The notes beneath the pieces were generated by a model that was not told the origin of the DNA, searched no databases, and saw nothing but the letters and a program-made list of their open reading frames with translations. Below are positions 1-7,366 of a stretch of 44,140 nucleotides of DNA, in pieces. Made by a program: the position numbers and the translations under genes. The first letter of the stretch is position 1. Each line of letters begins with the position of its first letter. The stretch covers positions 1 through 44,140 of the forward strand of contig NTKO01000006.1 of NCBI GenBank assembly GCA_002457735.1, written 5' to 3'. Origin of the DNA: Bacteroidetes bacterium MED-G13 (GTDB lineage Bacteria > Bacteroidota > Bacteroidia > Flavobacteriales > Flavobacteriaceae).

Positions 1-105
1 TTCTCTTTCAGTGATAGCGCCTGTGTATTCTAGAAGCCTGTCAGCTAAGGTGCTTTTACCGTGGTCAATATGAGCAATAATACAGAAGTTTCGAATTTTT
101 TCCAT
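1..105 (-). CDS. lepA: Elongation factor 4 (LepA), N-terminal fragment cut by window edge
   Basis: Read on the minus strand, the first 35 codons give [20 protein letters not shown] followed by ADRLLEYTG. This is the start of the LepA/EF4 GTPase, including the P-loop (AHIDHGKST) that binds GTP. LepA is a ribosome-associated translational GTPase of the cytoplasm. The start codon ATG is at 105; the rest of the gene lies to the left of the window. It is divergent from dusB with about 90 bases between the two starts. The identification is firm because EF-G and TypA differ in this stretch, but only about 6 percent of the protein is visible. Confidence 0.93.
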   Translation of the reverse strand, partial: MEKIRNFCIIAHIDHGKSTLADRLLEYTGAITERE

Positions 106-169
106 CAGAAAATTAGATTCGGTAAAAGTAAGTAAAAATAATGGTTCTTTAGTGTTTGAAAGACTTGCC

Positions 170-177
170 TATCTTTG
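170..177 (+). promoter_or_regulatory. Bacteroidota -7 promoter element upstream of dusB
   Basis: TATCTTTG is an exact match to the TAnnTTTG -7 element known for Bacteroidota sigma factors. Transcription would begin a few bases later, around 182-185. That is downstream of a possible TTG start at 175, so the element supports the in-frame TTG at 196 as the real dusB start. No convincing -33 TTTG is seen at the right distance. Confidence 0.5.
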
Positions 178-195
178 CAAAGTAAAAACAGAGTT

Positions 196-1173
196 TTGGT
201 AAAAATAGGTAACATAGAGCTAGGGGCTTTTCCTTTGTTGCTTGCCCCAATGGAAGACGTGAGCGACCCGCCCTTTAGAGCGCTTTGCAAGGAAAATGGA
301 GCGGACGTTGTTTATACAGAATTTATCTCCTGCGAAGGGCTTATAAGAGATGCCGCAAAAAGCGTTATAAAGCTGGACATATACGAAAAAGAACGACCGG
401 TTGGAATACAGATTTTTGGAGCAAATTTAGATTCAATGTTGCAAGCGGTCGACATTGTAGAAAAATCCAATCCAGACATTATAGATATAAATTTTGGGTG
501 CCCTGTAAAAAAAGTTGTTTCAAAAGGAGCAGGAGCAGGGATTTTAAAAGACATAGACAAAATGGAAAGATTGACAAAGGAGATTGTCAAAAGAACAAAG
601 CTTCCAGTTACTGTTAAAACCAGGCTTGGTTGGGATCACGACTCCATTAAAATTATTGAAGCTGCGGAAAGACTTCAGGATGTAGGGTGTCAAGCAATTG
701 CAATACATGGAAGAACGAGGTCGCAAATGTATAAAGGCGATGCGGATTGGAGCTATATTAAACAGGTAAAAAACAACCAAAGAATGCATATTCCTGTTTT
801 TGCAAATGGGGATATAAACACACCGGAAAAAGCGATGTATGTTAGAGACTCCCTTGGTTTAGATGGAGCGATGATAGGAAGAGCTTCTATTGGAAACCCT
901 TGGTTTTTTAAAGAAGTAAAACATTTTTTCAGTACAGGCAAACATTTAGAGCCAAGCTCTATACAGGAGAGAGCAAGGATTGCAAAGAGACATTTAGAAA
1001 TGTCTGTTTCTTGGAAAGGAGAAAGACTGGGTGTTTATGAAACAAGAAGGCATTACTCTAATTATTTTAAGGGAATAGAAAACTTCAAACCATTTAGAAC
1101 TAAGTTGGTTACCACGGAAACTTCAGGGGAGGTTTTTGAAGTCCTCGACTCTATTGTTGCAAGCTTTTCGTAA
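196..1173 (+). CDS. dusB: tRNA-dihydrouridine synthase, DusB type
   Basis: The product is a flavin enzyme that reduces specific uridines in the tRNA D-loop to dihydrouridine in the cytoplasm. The protein shows the Dus TIM-barrel signatures: LAPMEDVSDPPFR near the N-terminus, INFGCPVKKV with the catalytic cysteine at residue 102, HGRTRSQMYKG, and the FMN phosphate-binding end VFANGDI...GAMIGRASIGNPW. The reading frame is open from a TTG at 175, but the TTG at 196 gives the usual flavobacterial N-terminus (VKIGNIEL) and lies downstream of the predicted promoter; the product is then 325 residues. Its 3' end overlaps the convergent permease gene by 23 bases. Confidence 0.92.
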   Translation: MVKIGNIELGAFPLLLAPMEDVSDPPFRALCKENGADVVYTEFISCEGLIRDAAKSVIKLDIYEKERPVGIQIFGANLDSMLQAVDIVEKSNPDIIDINFGCPVKKVVSKGAGAGILKDIDKMERLTKEIVKRTKLPVTVKTRLGWDHDSIKIIEAAERLQDVGCQAIAIHGRTRSQMYKGDADWSYIKQVKNNQRMHIPVFANGDINTPEKAMYVRDSLGLDGAMIGRASIGNPWFFKEVKHFFSTGKHLEPSSIQERARIAKRHLEMSVSWKGERLGVYETRRHYSNYFKGIENFKPFRTKLVTTETSGEVFEVLDSIVASFS

Positions 1174-2341
1174 AGTTTTTTCTAATCAGTATGGAAACTG
1201 AATAAGAGACGATAGCGCCAACAATTATTACAATAATAAAAGTCAAAAGAAAATTTTTAAGCTCAAAAGAAACTGGATATGGAAGATTTGGTGCAAGGTT
1301 TAATATTGAAAAATAATTTTGCAAAGACAATAATATGGATCCTAAAGCTAGGCCGCCAAAGCACCCAAAAACAGTGATGTATAGCCCTTGAAAGGTGAAC
1401 AAAGCCCCTATTTTTTCTTTTGTTAACCCCAAAAAAGACAGAGTCTTTAAGTTGCTTTTCTTTTCTAAAAAAATCATTATCAATGCGCCAAACATATTGA
1501 AAAGCGCTACGACAACGATCAGGCTAAAAATTAGAAAAACAGCAAGCTCTTCTGTTTTTAACATTTTATATAAAACCTCATTTTGCTCAAGTTTAGTTTT
1601 TACATAAAAATCATTTCCTAACAAACCTTTCAAATCCTCAGTAGTTTTTTCAGAGACGCTCCCATACACCTCAATGCTGTTAATTTCATTTTCTTTCATT
1701 TCAAAAAGTTTTTGAGCAAACAAAAAATCTGCGTATACAAGATTGTTGTTTAGCTCTTCATTCAAATTGAATATTCCTGAAGACACAGCTGTGCGGCTGC
1801 TGTAAAGATCCTTTGCTTGAAGGGCTTGTCCTTTGCCAGGAACAGGAACAAAAAAATTGATTGGGTTTTCGTAATTATTTAAGCTTACGCCAAGGTCATA
1901 GGCAAGACCCCACCCAACAACAACCTCTTCTCCTTTTTTAGGCCACGACCCAGCATATAAAATGGAGTCAATATTCCGTTTAGGAAAGTTTTCATCTAAC
2001 GACTTAATGGATACAATCTTTTTCCCGCCATTTATAGACATAACCGCTCTTTCAGAAATGCATTTTACATAGTCAACATTAGATTCGGATAAAACACTTT
2101 TCATGTTTTCGTTGAAAACAAACCTTTTCCCTTTTTTAGAGCTGATTTCAAGCTCTGGAGACGCGTATGATAAAAATTCTAAGCTATAGTTTTTGAGCCC
2201 GCTAAAACCAGACAATACAATTATCATTGCGGCAGCGCTAAACACTATACCCAGCAAAGCTAAAACAGACATGTAATTAACAGCCCTGTTTTTATTTTTT
2301 GAAAGAAAATATCTTTTGGCTATGTATAATGTGAAATTCAA
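1151..2341 (-). CDS. FtsX-type ABC transporter permease (LolC/LolE-like)
   Basis: This 396-residue inner-membrane protein has an N-terminal transmembrane helix (about residues 26-46), a periplasmic MacB-type region, and three C-terminal helices (about 265-295, 315-345 and 365-387). That is the layout of FtsX/LolE permeases, which work with an ATPase to extract lipoproteins or drive other envelope processes. No ATPase gene is next to it. The start is a TTG at 2341 whose bases overlap the TGA stop of rbfA (TTGA), suggesting translational coupling. Pairing with rbfA is common in flavobacteria. Which lipoprotein or substrate it handles is not visible. Confidence 0.82.
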   Translation of the reverse strand: MNFTLYIAKRYFLSKNKNRAVNYMSVLALLGIVFSAAAMIIVLSGFSGLKNYSLEFLSYASPELEISSKKGKRFVFNENMKSVLSESNVDYVKCISERAVMSINGGKKIVSIKSLDENFPKRNIDSILYAGSWPKKGEEVVVGWGLAYDLGVSLNNYENPINFFVPVPGKGQALQAKDLYSSRTAVSSGIFNLNEELNNNLVYADFLFAQKLFEMKENEINSIEVYGSVSEKTTEDLKGLLGNDFYVKTKLEQNEVLYKMLKTEELAVFLIFSLIVVVALFNMFGALIMIFLEKKSNLKTLSFLGLTKEKIGALFTFQGLYITVFGCFGGLALGSILLSLQNYFSILNLAPNLPYPVSFELKNFLLTFIIVIIVGAIVSYSVSILIRKNFTKSLQQ

Positions 2342-2706
2342 CTTTTCGGTTTTAAGGGGTTGTCTAAACCCTTTAGCGAGCGTTCAATGTTTTCAATATA
2401 GTCTAGGGAATCATCAAGTTTAAAGAAAAACTCAGGGACTCTTCTTAATTGTTTTTTTGATCTTATTGCAATTTCATGCCTGATCTTAGGTCCTGTGGCA
2501 ACAATTTCTTTATGGACTTGTTTACTCATTTCAGCTGGAAAAATACTTAAGAATATTTTCGCCACAGAAAGATCCACACTTACTTTCACCTTTGTTATCG
2601 AGACCAAAATATTTAAATGACCTCTTGTTTTTAGCCTGTCCTGAATCACTTCTGCAATATCTTTTTGCAATAGCTTAGACACTTTTTTTTGCCTTGTTGA
2701 TTCCAC
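2338..2706 (-). CDS. rbfA: 30S ribosome-binding factor A
   Basis: RbfA is a small KH-fold protein that binds 30S subunits and helps late 16S rRNA maturation. The sequence has the expected N-terminus (ESTRQKKVSKLLQKDIAEV) and the central core with GHLNILVSITKVKVS and LSVAKIFLSIFP. The frame stays open upstream to an ATG at 2856, but those 50 extra residues overlap the divergent epimerase gene and do not look like RbfA. A GTG at 2706 gives the normal family start and a 122-residue product. The stop overlaps the start of the downstream permease by 4 bases. Confidence 0.9.
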   Translation of the reverse strand: MESTRQKKVSKLLQKDIAEVIQDRLKTRGHLNILVSITKVKVSVDLSVAKIFLSIFPAEMSKQVHKEIVATGPKIRHEIAIRSKKQLRRVPEFFFKLDDSLDYIENIERSLKGLDNPLKPKS

Positions 2707-2723
2707 AGAGTAAAAATAGTTTA

Positions 2724-2757
2724 TTTGACTAAATAATATAAATAAAAAGTAACTTTG
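2724..2757 (+). promoter_or_regulatory. Promoter of the epimerase gene (TTTG-N22-TAACTTTG)
   Basis: TTTG at 2724-2727 and TAACTTTG at 2750-2757 match the Bacteroidota -33 and -7 elements with a 22-base spacer. The -7 box ends only 4 bases before the GTG start at 2762, so the message would be leaderless or nearly so. Confidence 0.6.
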
Positions 2758-2761
2758 TGTT

Positions 2762-3163
2762 GTGATAAAGAAAATTGAGCATATTGGAATTGCGGTTAAA
2801 GACATTAATTCTTCAATATCTCTTTTTGAAAAACTTTTGGGCAATAAACCATACAAGACAGAAAAGGTTGATACGGAAGGGGTTAATACAACATTTTTTA
2901 GGCTAAGTGATCAAAAAATAGAGCTACTCTCATCAATAACTAAGGACTCTGCAATCGAAAAGTTTTTAGAATCAAAAAAAGAAGGCATTCACCACATAGC
3001 CTTTCTTGTTGACAGTCTTGAGTTTGAAATTAATAGGCTAGAAAGCTTAGGCTTTCAGTTTGTTTCCAAAACCCCTAAGGAAGGAGCGGACAATAAAAGG
3101 ATAATCTTTTTACACCCAAAATCCACCAATGGTGTTTTGGTTGAGCTTTGTGAGGAAATATAA
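2762..3163 (+). CDS. mce: Methylmalonyl-CoA epimerase
   Basis: The enzyme interconverts the (R) and (S) forms of methylmalonyl-CoA, between propionyl-CoA carboxylase and methylmalonyl-CoA mutase. At 133 residues it has the usual length and two VOC-fold repeats. Metal ligands expected for the family are visible: His7 (IEHIGIAV), Glu54 (KIELL), His78 (IHHIAFLV) and Glu128 (VLVEL). The start is GTG at 2762, very close to the promoter. It is divergent from rbfA and followed by a tRNA gene. Confidence 0.92.
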   Translation: MIKKIEHIGIAVKDINSSISLFEKLLGNKPYKTEKVDTEGVNTTFFRLSDQKIELLSSITKDSAIEKFLESKKEGIHHIAFLVDSLEFEINRLESLGFQFVSKTPKEGADNKRIIFLHPKSTNGVLVELCEEI

Positions 3164-3167
3164 TATT

Positions 3168-3198
3168 TTTGACATTATAAAAACATTCGTTAATATTG
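3168..3198 (+). promoter_or_regulatory. Likely promoter of the tRNA gene
   Basis: TTTG at 3168-3171 is followed after 19 bases by TAATATTG (3191-3198), one mismatch from TAnnTTTG. Transcription would begin just before the tRNA 5' end at 3209. Confidence 0.45.
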
Positions 3199-3208
3199 CA
3201 AACTATTT

Positions 3209-3282
3209 GGTCCTATAGCTCAGTTGGTTAGAGTAGATGACTCATAATCATTTGGTCCCTGGTTCGAGCCCAGGTGGGACCA
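3209..3282 (+). tRNA. tRNA with CAU anticodon (elongator Met, or Ile2)
   Basis: The 74-base sequence folds as a complete cloverleaf. The acceptor arm pairs GGTCCTA with TGGGACC; the D stem is GCTC/GAGT; the anticodon arm GATGA-CTCATAA-TCATT shows CAU; the T arm is CCTGG-TTCGAGC-CCAGG. The discriminator base is A and no CCA is encoded. A CAU anticodon could read Met, or Ile (AUA) after lysidine modification. The variable region TGGTC resembles Ile2 tRNAs but does not settle the identity. It has its own likely promoter and a terminator. Confidence 0.9.
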
Positions 3283-3287
3283 CCCTT

Positions 3288-3315
3288 AAAACCCCTCTTC
3301 TCGAGGGGTTTTTTT
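3288..3315 (+). terminator. Rho-independent terminator after the tRNA
   Basis: CCCCTC (3292-3297) pairs with GAGGGG (3303-3308) across a 5-base loop, extended by A-T pairs, and is followed by a run of T. It ends the tRNA transcript before the peptidase gene. Confidence 0.85.
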
Positions 3316-3358
3316 GATTGAAAATACTTATCTTAGCAAGCCAACTAAAAGTAAAAAA

Positions 3359-5509
3359 ATGAAAAAAATATTATTAATTTGTGCGCTATTTTTAATAGCT
3401 TCCTGCCAGCAAAAATCAACAATGGATCCAAACATTAACCCATTTTTTCAAGAATGGTCAACCTCTTTCGAGGTACCACCATTTCTAGACATTAAAGACG
3501 AGCACTATATGCCCGCCTTTGAAAAAGGGATGACAGAAAACCTAGCGGAGATTGATTCAATTGTGAATAATACCGAAGAGCCAACTTTTGAAAACACCAT
3601 TGAAGCGCTTGAAAGAACAGGGACACTCTTAACAAAAGTGCAACGCGTTTTTTCCAATTTGGCCAGCTCAAACACCAATCCACAACTTCAGGAATTACAA
3701 AGAGAGTTAAGCCCATTGCTTTCAGCACATTACGACAAAATTACTTTGAACCAAGATCTTTTCGATCGGATTGACCAAGTATGGAAATCAAAAGACGACG
3801 CAGGGCTTACAAAAGAGCAAGAAAAACTTTTAAAGGACACTCGTAAGCTTTTTGTTAGAAGCGGTGCTTTAATGAATGAAGCGCAAAAACAAAAAATATC
3901 AGAATTAAATTCTAAAATTTCAGAATTGTCAACAGCATTTGGACAAAACTTGCTTGCTGAAACAAATGGATTTGAGATGATTTTAGACAAAGAAGATTTA
4001 GAAGGCCTTTCTGAAGGGGTTGTTTCAGCAGCATCTGAAGCTGCATCAAAAAAAATGGAAGAGACGGATTCTGATGAAGCAAAAAGCAAATACGAAAATA
4101 AATACGTGTTCACACCACACAGAAGCAGTATGTATCCTTTTTTAACGGAGTCAACGCGCAGAGATCTAAGGGAAATACTTTATAAATCCTATGTGATGCG
4201 AGGCGATAACAACAATGAGTTTGACAATAAAAAGGTTGCTGCTCAAATTGCAAAATTAAGAGCCGAGCGAGCCAAAATAATGGGCTATAAAACGCATGCG
4301 CACTTTATACTTGAAGAAAATATGCTTAAGGCACCAGAAGAGGTGTATGACTTGTTGCTTCAACTATGGAGGCCAGCCTTGAAAAGAGCTAAAGTAGAAG
4401 TTGCCGATATGCAGGCCGTTGCTAATGCTGAAGGACAGGACTTCAAAGTGGCTGCATGGGACTGGTGGCATTATTCTGAAAAAGTTAGAAAAGAAAAATA
4501 TGATTTAGATGAAGCAGCAATAAAGCCGTATTTATCTCTAGACAATGTTATCCAAGGGGTATTTAACACTACAAATAAGTTGTGGGGGTTGAATTTTAGA
4601 GAGATTTTTGACATCGACTTATACCATCCCGACGCACGTGTTTGGGAGGTAACAGACAAAGACGGAAGTCATTTGGCAATTTTTATTGGAGACTACTTTA
4701 CTAGATCTAATAAAAGAGGGGGTGCTTGGATGAGTAGCTTTAAGGGTCAGTCTAATTTAGACGGAAGAGAACGACCAATTGTTGTCAATGTTTGCAACTT
4801 CCCTGCGCCTGTGGGCGATAACCCGTCTCTACTCAGCTTTGATAATGTCGTAACACTGTTTCATGAGTTTGGGCATGCTATGCACGGGACCCTAACAGAC
4901 GTTACCTATGCAAGTATGGCAGGAACTTCAGGACCTAGAGACTTTATTGAATTGCCTTCACAGCTATTAGAGCACTGGGCCAGTGAACCTGAGGTATTAA
5001 AGTCTTTTGCTACACATTACGAAACAGGAGAGACAATTCCAGATGAGCTTATTGAAAAGCTATTAAAAGCCTCTAAGTTCAACCAAGGCTTTATAAATAC
5101 AGAGTATTTGGCTGCTGCGCTTTTAGACATGGACTGGCATACTATTTCTGCAAAAGAATCAATGAAAGACGCAAATAGCTTTGAGCAAAAATCTCTTAGC
5201 GAAATTGGATTAATTGAAGAAATTGCAGCGAGATACAGAACCACATATTTTGCGCATATATTTTCTGGAGGATACTCTTCAGGTTACTATAGCTATGTTC
5301 ACGCTGCTGTTTTAGATTCTGATGGTTTCGAAGCATTTAAGGAGGCTGGAGACGTTTTTGATCCTGAGCTTTCATCAAAATTGAGAAAACATATTTATGA
5401 AAAAGGCTCTACAGAAGAGGCTATGGATCTTTATGTTAATTTCCGTGGCCGTAAACCCATTATAGCTCCACTTTTAAAGGTAAGAGGGCTTGATGGTTCC
5501 TCTGATTAA
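3359..5509 (+). CDS. M3 family metallopeptidase (oligopeptidase / dipeptidyl carboxypeptidase), lipoprotein
   Basis: The protein has the M3 zinc site: His502-Glu503-Phe-Gly-His506 (FHEFGHAMHG) with the third ligand Glu531 in ELPSQLLEHW. M3 enzymes trim small peptides. The chosen ATG at 3359 gives a lipoprotein signal, MKKILLICALFLIASC, with Cys16 as the lipidation site, and a 716-residue product. The open frame reaches 3314, but that would place the start within the terminator's T run. Family length and the C-terminal GGYSSGYYSY motif fit Dcp-like enzymes. Membrane attachment suggests use of peptides in the periplasm or at the surface; the exact specificity cannot be told. Confidence 0.9.
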   Translation: MKKILLICALFLIASCQQKSTMDPNINPFFQEWSTSFEVPPFLDIKDEHYMPAFEKGMTENLAEIDSIVNNTEEPTFENTIEALERTGTLLTKVQRVFSNLASSNTNPQLQELQRELSPLLSAHYDKITLNQDLFDRIDQVWKSKDDAGLTKEQEKLLKDTRKLFVRSGALMNEAQKQKISELNSKISELSTAFGQNLLAETNGFEMILDKEDLEGLSEGVVSAASEAASKKMEETDSDEAKSKYENKYVFTPHRSSMYPFLTESTRRDLREILYKSYVMRGDNNNEFDNKKVAAQIAKLRAERAKIMGYKTHAHFILEENMLKAPEEVYDLLLQLWRPALKRAKVEVADMQAVANAEGQDFKVAAWDWWHYSEKVRKEKYDLDEAAIKPYLSLDNVIQGVFNTTNKLWGLNFREIFDIDLYHPDARVWEVTDKDGSHLAIFIGDYFTRSNKRGGAWMSSFKGQSNLDGRERPIVVNVCNFPAPVGDNPSLLSFDNVVTLFHEFGHAMHGTLTDVTYASMAGTSGPRDFIELPSQLLEHWASEPEVLKSFATHYETGETIPDELIEKLLKASKFNQGFINTEYLAAALLDMDWHTISAKESMKDANSFEQKSLSEIGLIEEIAARYRTTYFAHIFSGGYSSGYYSYVHAAVLDSDGFEAFKEAGDVFDPELSSKLRKHIYEKGSTEEAMDLYVNFRGRKPIIAPLLKVRGLDGSSD

Positions 5510-5520
5510 AAGCTGTATTT

Positions 5521-6267
5521 ATGAGAATTTTTAAAACAATACTTTACTTTGTGTTGTTTTTCTCTTGTTTACATTCAAGCGCTCACAATCCAGAAGATTT
5601 TGTAATTTCCGAAATTGAGCGAGGACATTTAACTTTTGAAAATGAGACTATTGCCGCCGAATATGGCGCTGCACTTAAAAGACAAAGAATAAGGAGGCTC
5701 GCAGCTATGCCTTGGCTAAAAAAAATATACATTTTTATTAAGGCAGGATTTGAACACATCATCCCCCAAGGCTTAGACCACATACTTTTCGTGCTTGGTT
5801 TATTTTTCTCAAGCATAAAATTTCGACCCTTGATAATACAGGTTACAGCATTTACCTTGGCCCATAGCATTACCTTAGCATTGGCCGCAGCAGGCCTAGT
5901 TCAGGTTCAATCATATATAGTTGAGCCGATAATAGCTTTGTCAATTGTTTGGGTTGCTGTAGAAAACATAGTTTTTAAAAAGACAACAAAATGGAGGCCC
6001 TTGATAGTTTTTAGTTTTGGCTTGCTTCATGGTCTTGGATTTGCTGCTTTACTTACACAGTACGGACTGCCAAAAGATAACTTCATTTCTTTGTTAATGG
6101 CTTTCAACGTAGGGGTTGAGCTTGGACAACTTACAGTTTTGTTAATTGCGTTTTTGACGATAAGGACAATTTTAAAAGGCACAAATAACAAAAACTTTCT
6201 TAAGGTTCCAGCATCTATTTTGATAGGAGCGGCTGGGATTTTTTGGTTTTTTGAAGCAATAGCCTAA
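5521..6267 (+). CDS. HupE/UreJ family membrane protein
   Basis: The 248-residue protein has a signal-like N-terminus and about six membrane segments. It carries the conserved family stretches GLDHILFVLGLF, FTLAHSITLALAA, EPIIALSIVWVAVEN, FGLLHGLGFAALL and FNVGVELGQL. HupE and UreJ are linked to nickel supply for hydrogenase or urease, but neither enzyme is nearby. In many marine flavobacteria this family occurs alone and its role is unknown. It begins 11 bases after the peptidase stop, so the two may share a transcript. The histidines in the membrane motifs could bind metal; that is inference. Confidence 0.82.
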   Translation: MRIFKTILYFVLFFSCLHSSAHNPEDFVISEIERGHLTFENETIAAEYGAALKRQRIRRLAAMPWLKKIYIFIKAGFEHIIPQGLDHILFVLGLFFSSIKFRPLIIQVTAFTLAHSITLALAAAGLVQVQSYIVEPIIALSIVWVAVENIVFKKTTKWRPLIVFSFGLLHGLGFAALLTQYGLPKDNFISLLMAFNVGVELGQLTVLLIAFLTIRTILKGTNNKNFLKVPASILIGAAGIFWFFEAIA

Positions 6268-6272
6268 ACTAA

Positions 6273-6833
6273 TTACCTCAAGAGTAAAGAAACCTCTAAG
6301 TCAATATTGTCTAAAATTAATCGGTCCCCTAGGTTTTCAAAAAAGCTTCCCGAACCATACCTTACATTAAATTTTGACCTATCAAATGTAAGTTTCGCAC
6401 CTGCAGAGTTGTTTTCTCCTAAATTGAGAGAGAAGCTAACTTCTTGTGATATTCCTTTTATGGTTAGTGTTCCTAACATATCAAAGCTACTAGGGCCATT
6501 CTTTTTACCAGAGTTAATAGTTAGGCTTGATGTAGGAAAAGATTCGACTGAAAAAAAATCATCAGAATTTAGATGGCCTTCTAATGATTTTTTTCCGCGG
6601 CCTTCAAGGTCATCTACACTAAGGCTTGTCATATCAACAACAAAAACACCAGACTCAATTACATTGTTTTTTATCGTAATATTTCCTGTTTTGAACTTAA
6701 GACTGCCAAAGTGGCTTTTTCCGGAGATTTGTGATCCTGTCCATTTTATACTGCTCGCATTAACGTCTACTTTTTGCTGCCCAAAAATAAAGGAGCAACT
6801 AAAAAGGAATAAAAATAAGCTAAGTTTTTTCAT
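6273..6833 (-). CDS. YceI family protein, secreted
   Basis: An N-terminal signal peptide (about 18 residues, ending FIFGQ) is followed by the YceI lipocalin-like barrel. Typical elements are SSIKWTGSQISGKSHFGSL, VDMTSLSVDDLEG, HLNSDDFFSVESFP, GTLTIKGISQEVSF and the terminal LGDRLILDNIDLEVSL. YceI proteins bind isoprenoid-type lipids in the periplasm; their cell role is still vague. The length of 186 residues is normal. It converges with the HupE gene with only 5 bases between stops and is divergent from the DoxX gene. Confidence 0.88.
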   Translation of the reverse strand: MKKLSLFLFLFSCSFIFGQQKVDVNASSIKWTGSQISGKSHFGSLKFKTGNITIKNNVIESGVFVVDMTSLSVDDLEGRGKKSLEGHLNSDDFFSVESFPTSSLTINSGKKNGPSSFDMLGTLTIKGISQEVSFSLNLGENNSAGAKLTFDRSKFNVRYGSGSFFENLGDRLILDNIDLEVSLLLR

Positions 6834-6900
6834 GATTTTTATTTTATTTTAGATACAAAATCGTGCCAAATAAAACTTAGTCTTCCAGCCTAATGTCATA

Positions 6901-7365
6901 ATGAAAAATTTTTCCAAGTACATACAATACTACAAATCTATTGCAGCAATTACTTTAGGGCTTATGTATATAGCAGTGGGAATAAAGCATTTTACAGATC
7001 CAGAGATCTTTATTGCGATAACCCCTCCTTTTGTTTATTTTAAAGAAGCGGCCGTTTATTTTACTGGGATCATCGAAATTATAGGCGGCGCTCTTTTGCT
7101 GACAAAAAAATATAGAAGAAATGGAGGAGTGTTGATTATAATTTTGCTTCTGCTTGTTTTTCCTGCAAATATTTATTTAGTTTTTTCACAAGAGGCTCAA
7201 GCGGCATTTCAAGGAACAAGATCTGATGCACTAATCAGGCTTCCCTTTCAAATACCTTTAATTTTTATCGCCTATTGGCATTCTAAAAAAAAAACAAGTA
7301 GATGGCTAGAGTTATTTTGTATTCTTTCTTTTCCTCCAACTATAATATACTTTTTAAATTTATAG
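6901..7365 (+). CDS. DoxX-like small membrane protein
   Basis: A 154-residue protein with four predicted membrane helices. The motifs GLMYIAVGIKHFTDPEIF and FTGIIEIIGGALLLTKKYR and the segment FPANIYLVF are typical of DoxX-like proteins. Family members have been tied to quinone redox or stress responses, but most have no assigned role. The stop at 7365 is one base from the stop of the convergent M1 peptidase, so there is no room for a terminator between them. Confidence 0.78.
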   Translation: MKNFSKYIQYYKSIAAITLGLMYIAVGIKHFTDPEIFIAITPPFVYFKEAAVYFTGIIEIIGGALLLTKKYRRNGGVLIIILLLLVFPANIYLVFSQEAQAAFQGTRSDALIRLPFQIPLIFIAYWHSKKKTSRWLELFCILSFPPTIIYFLNL

Positions 7366-7366
7366 C

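Noticed and set aside
2707-2856. Upstream extension of rbfA to the ATG at 2856
   Set aside because: The extra 50 residues overlap the divergent epimerase gene and its promoter and do not match RbfA; the GTG at 2706 fits the family.
5521-6267. Part of a hydrogenase or urease cluster
   Set aside because: No structural or maturation genes for either enzyme occur in the window.
6307-6852. 181-residue plus-strand frame opposite the YceI gene
   Set aside because: It lies entirely over a convincing family member on the other strand, lacks family motifs and has the composition of an antisense shadow.
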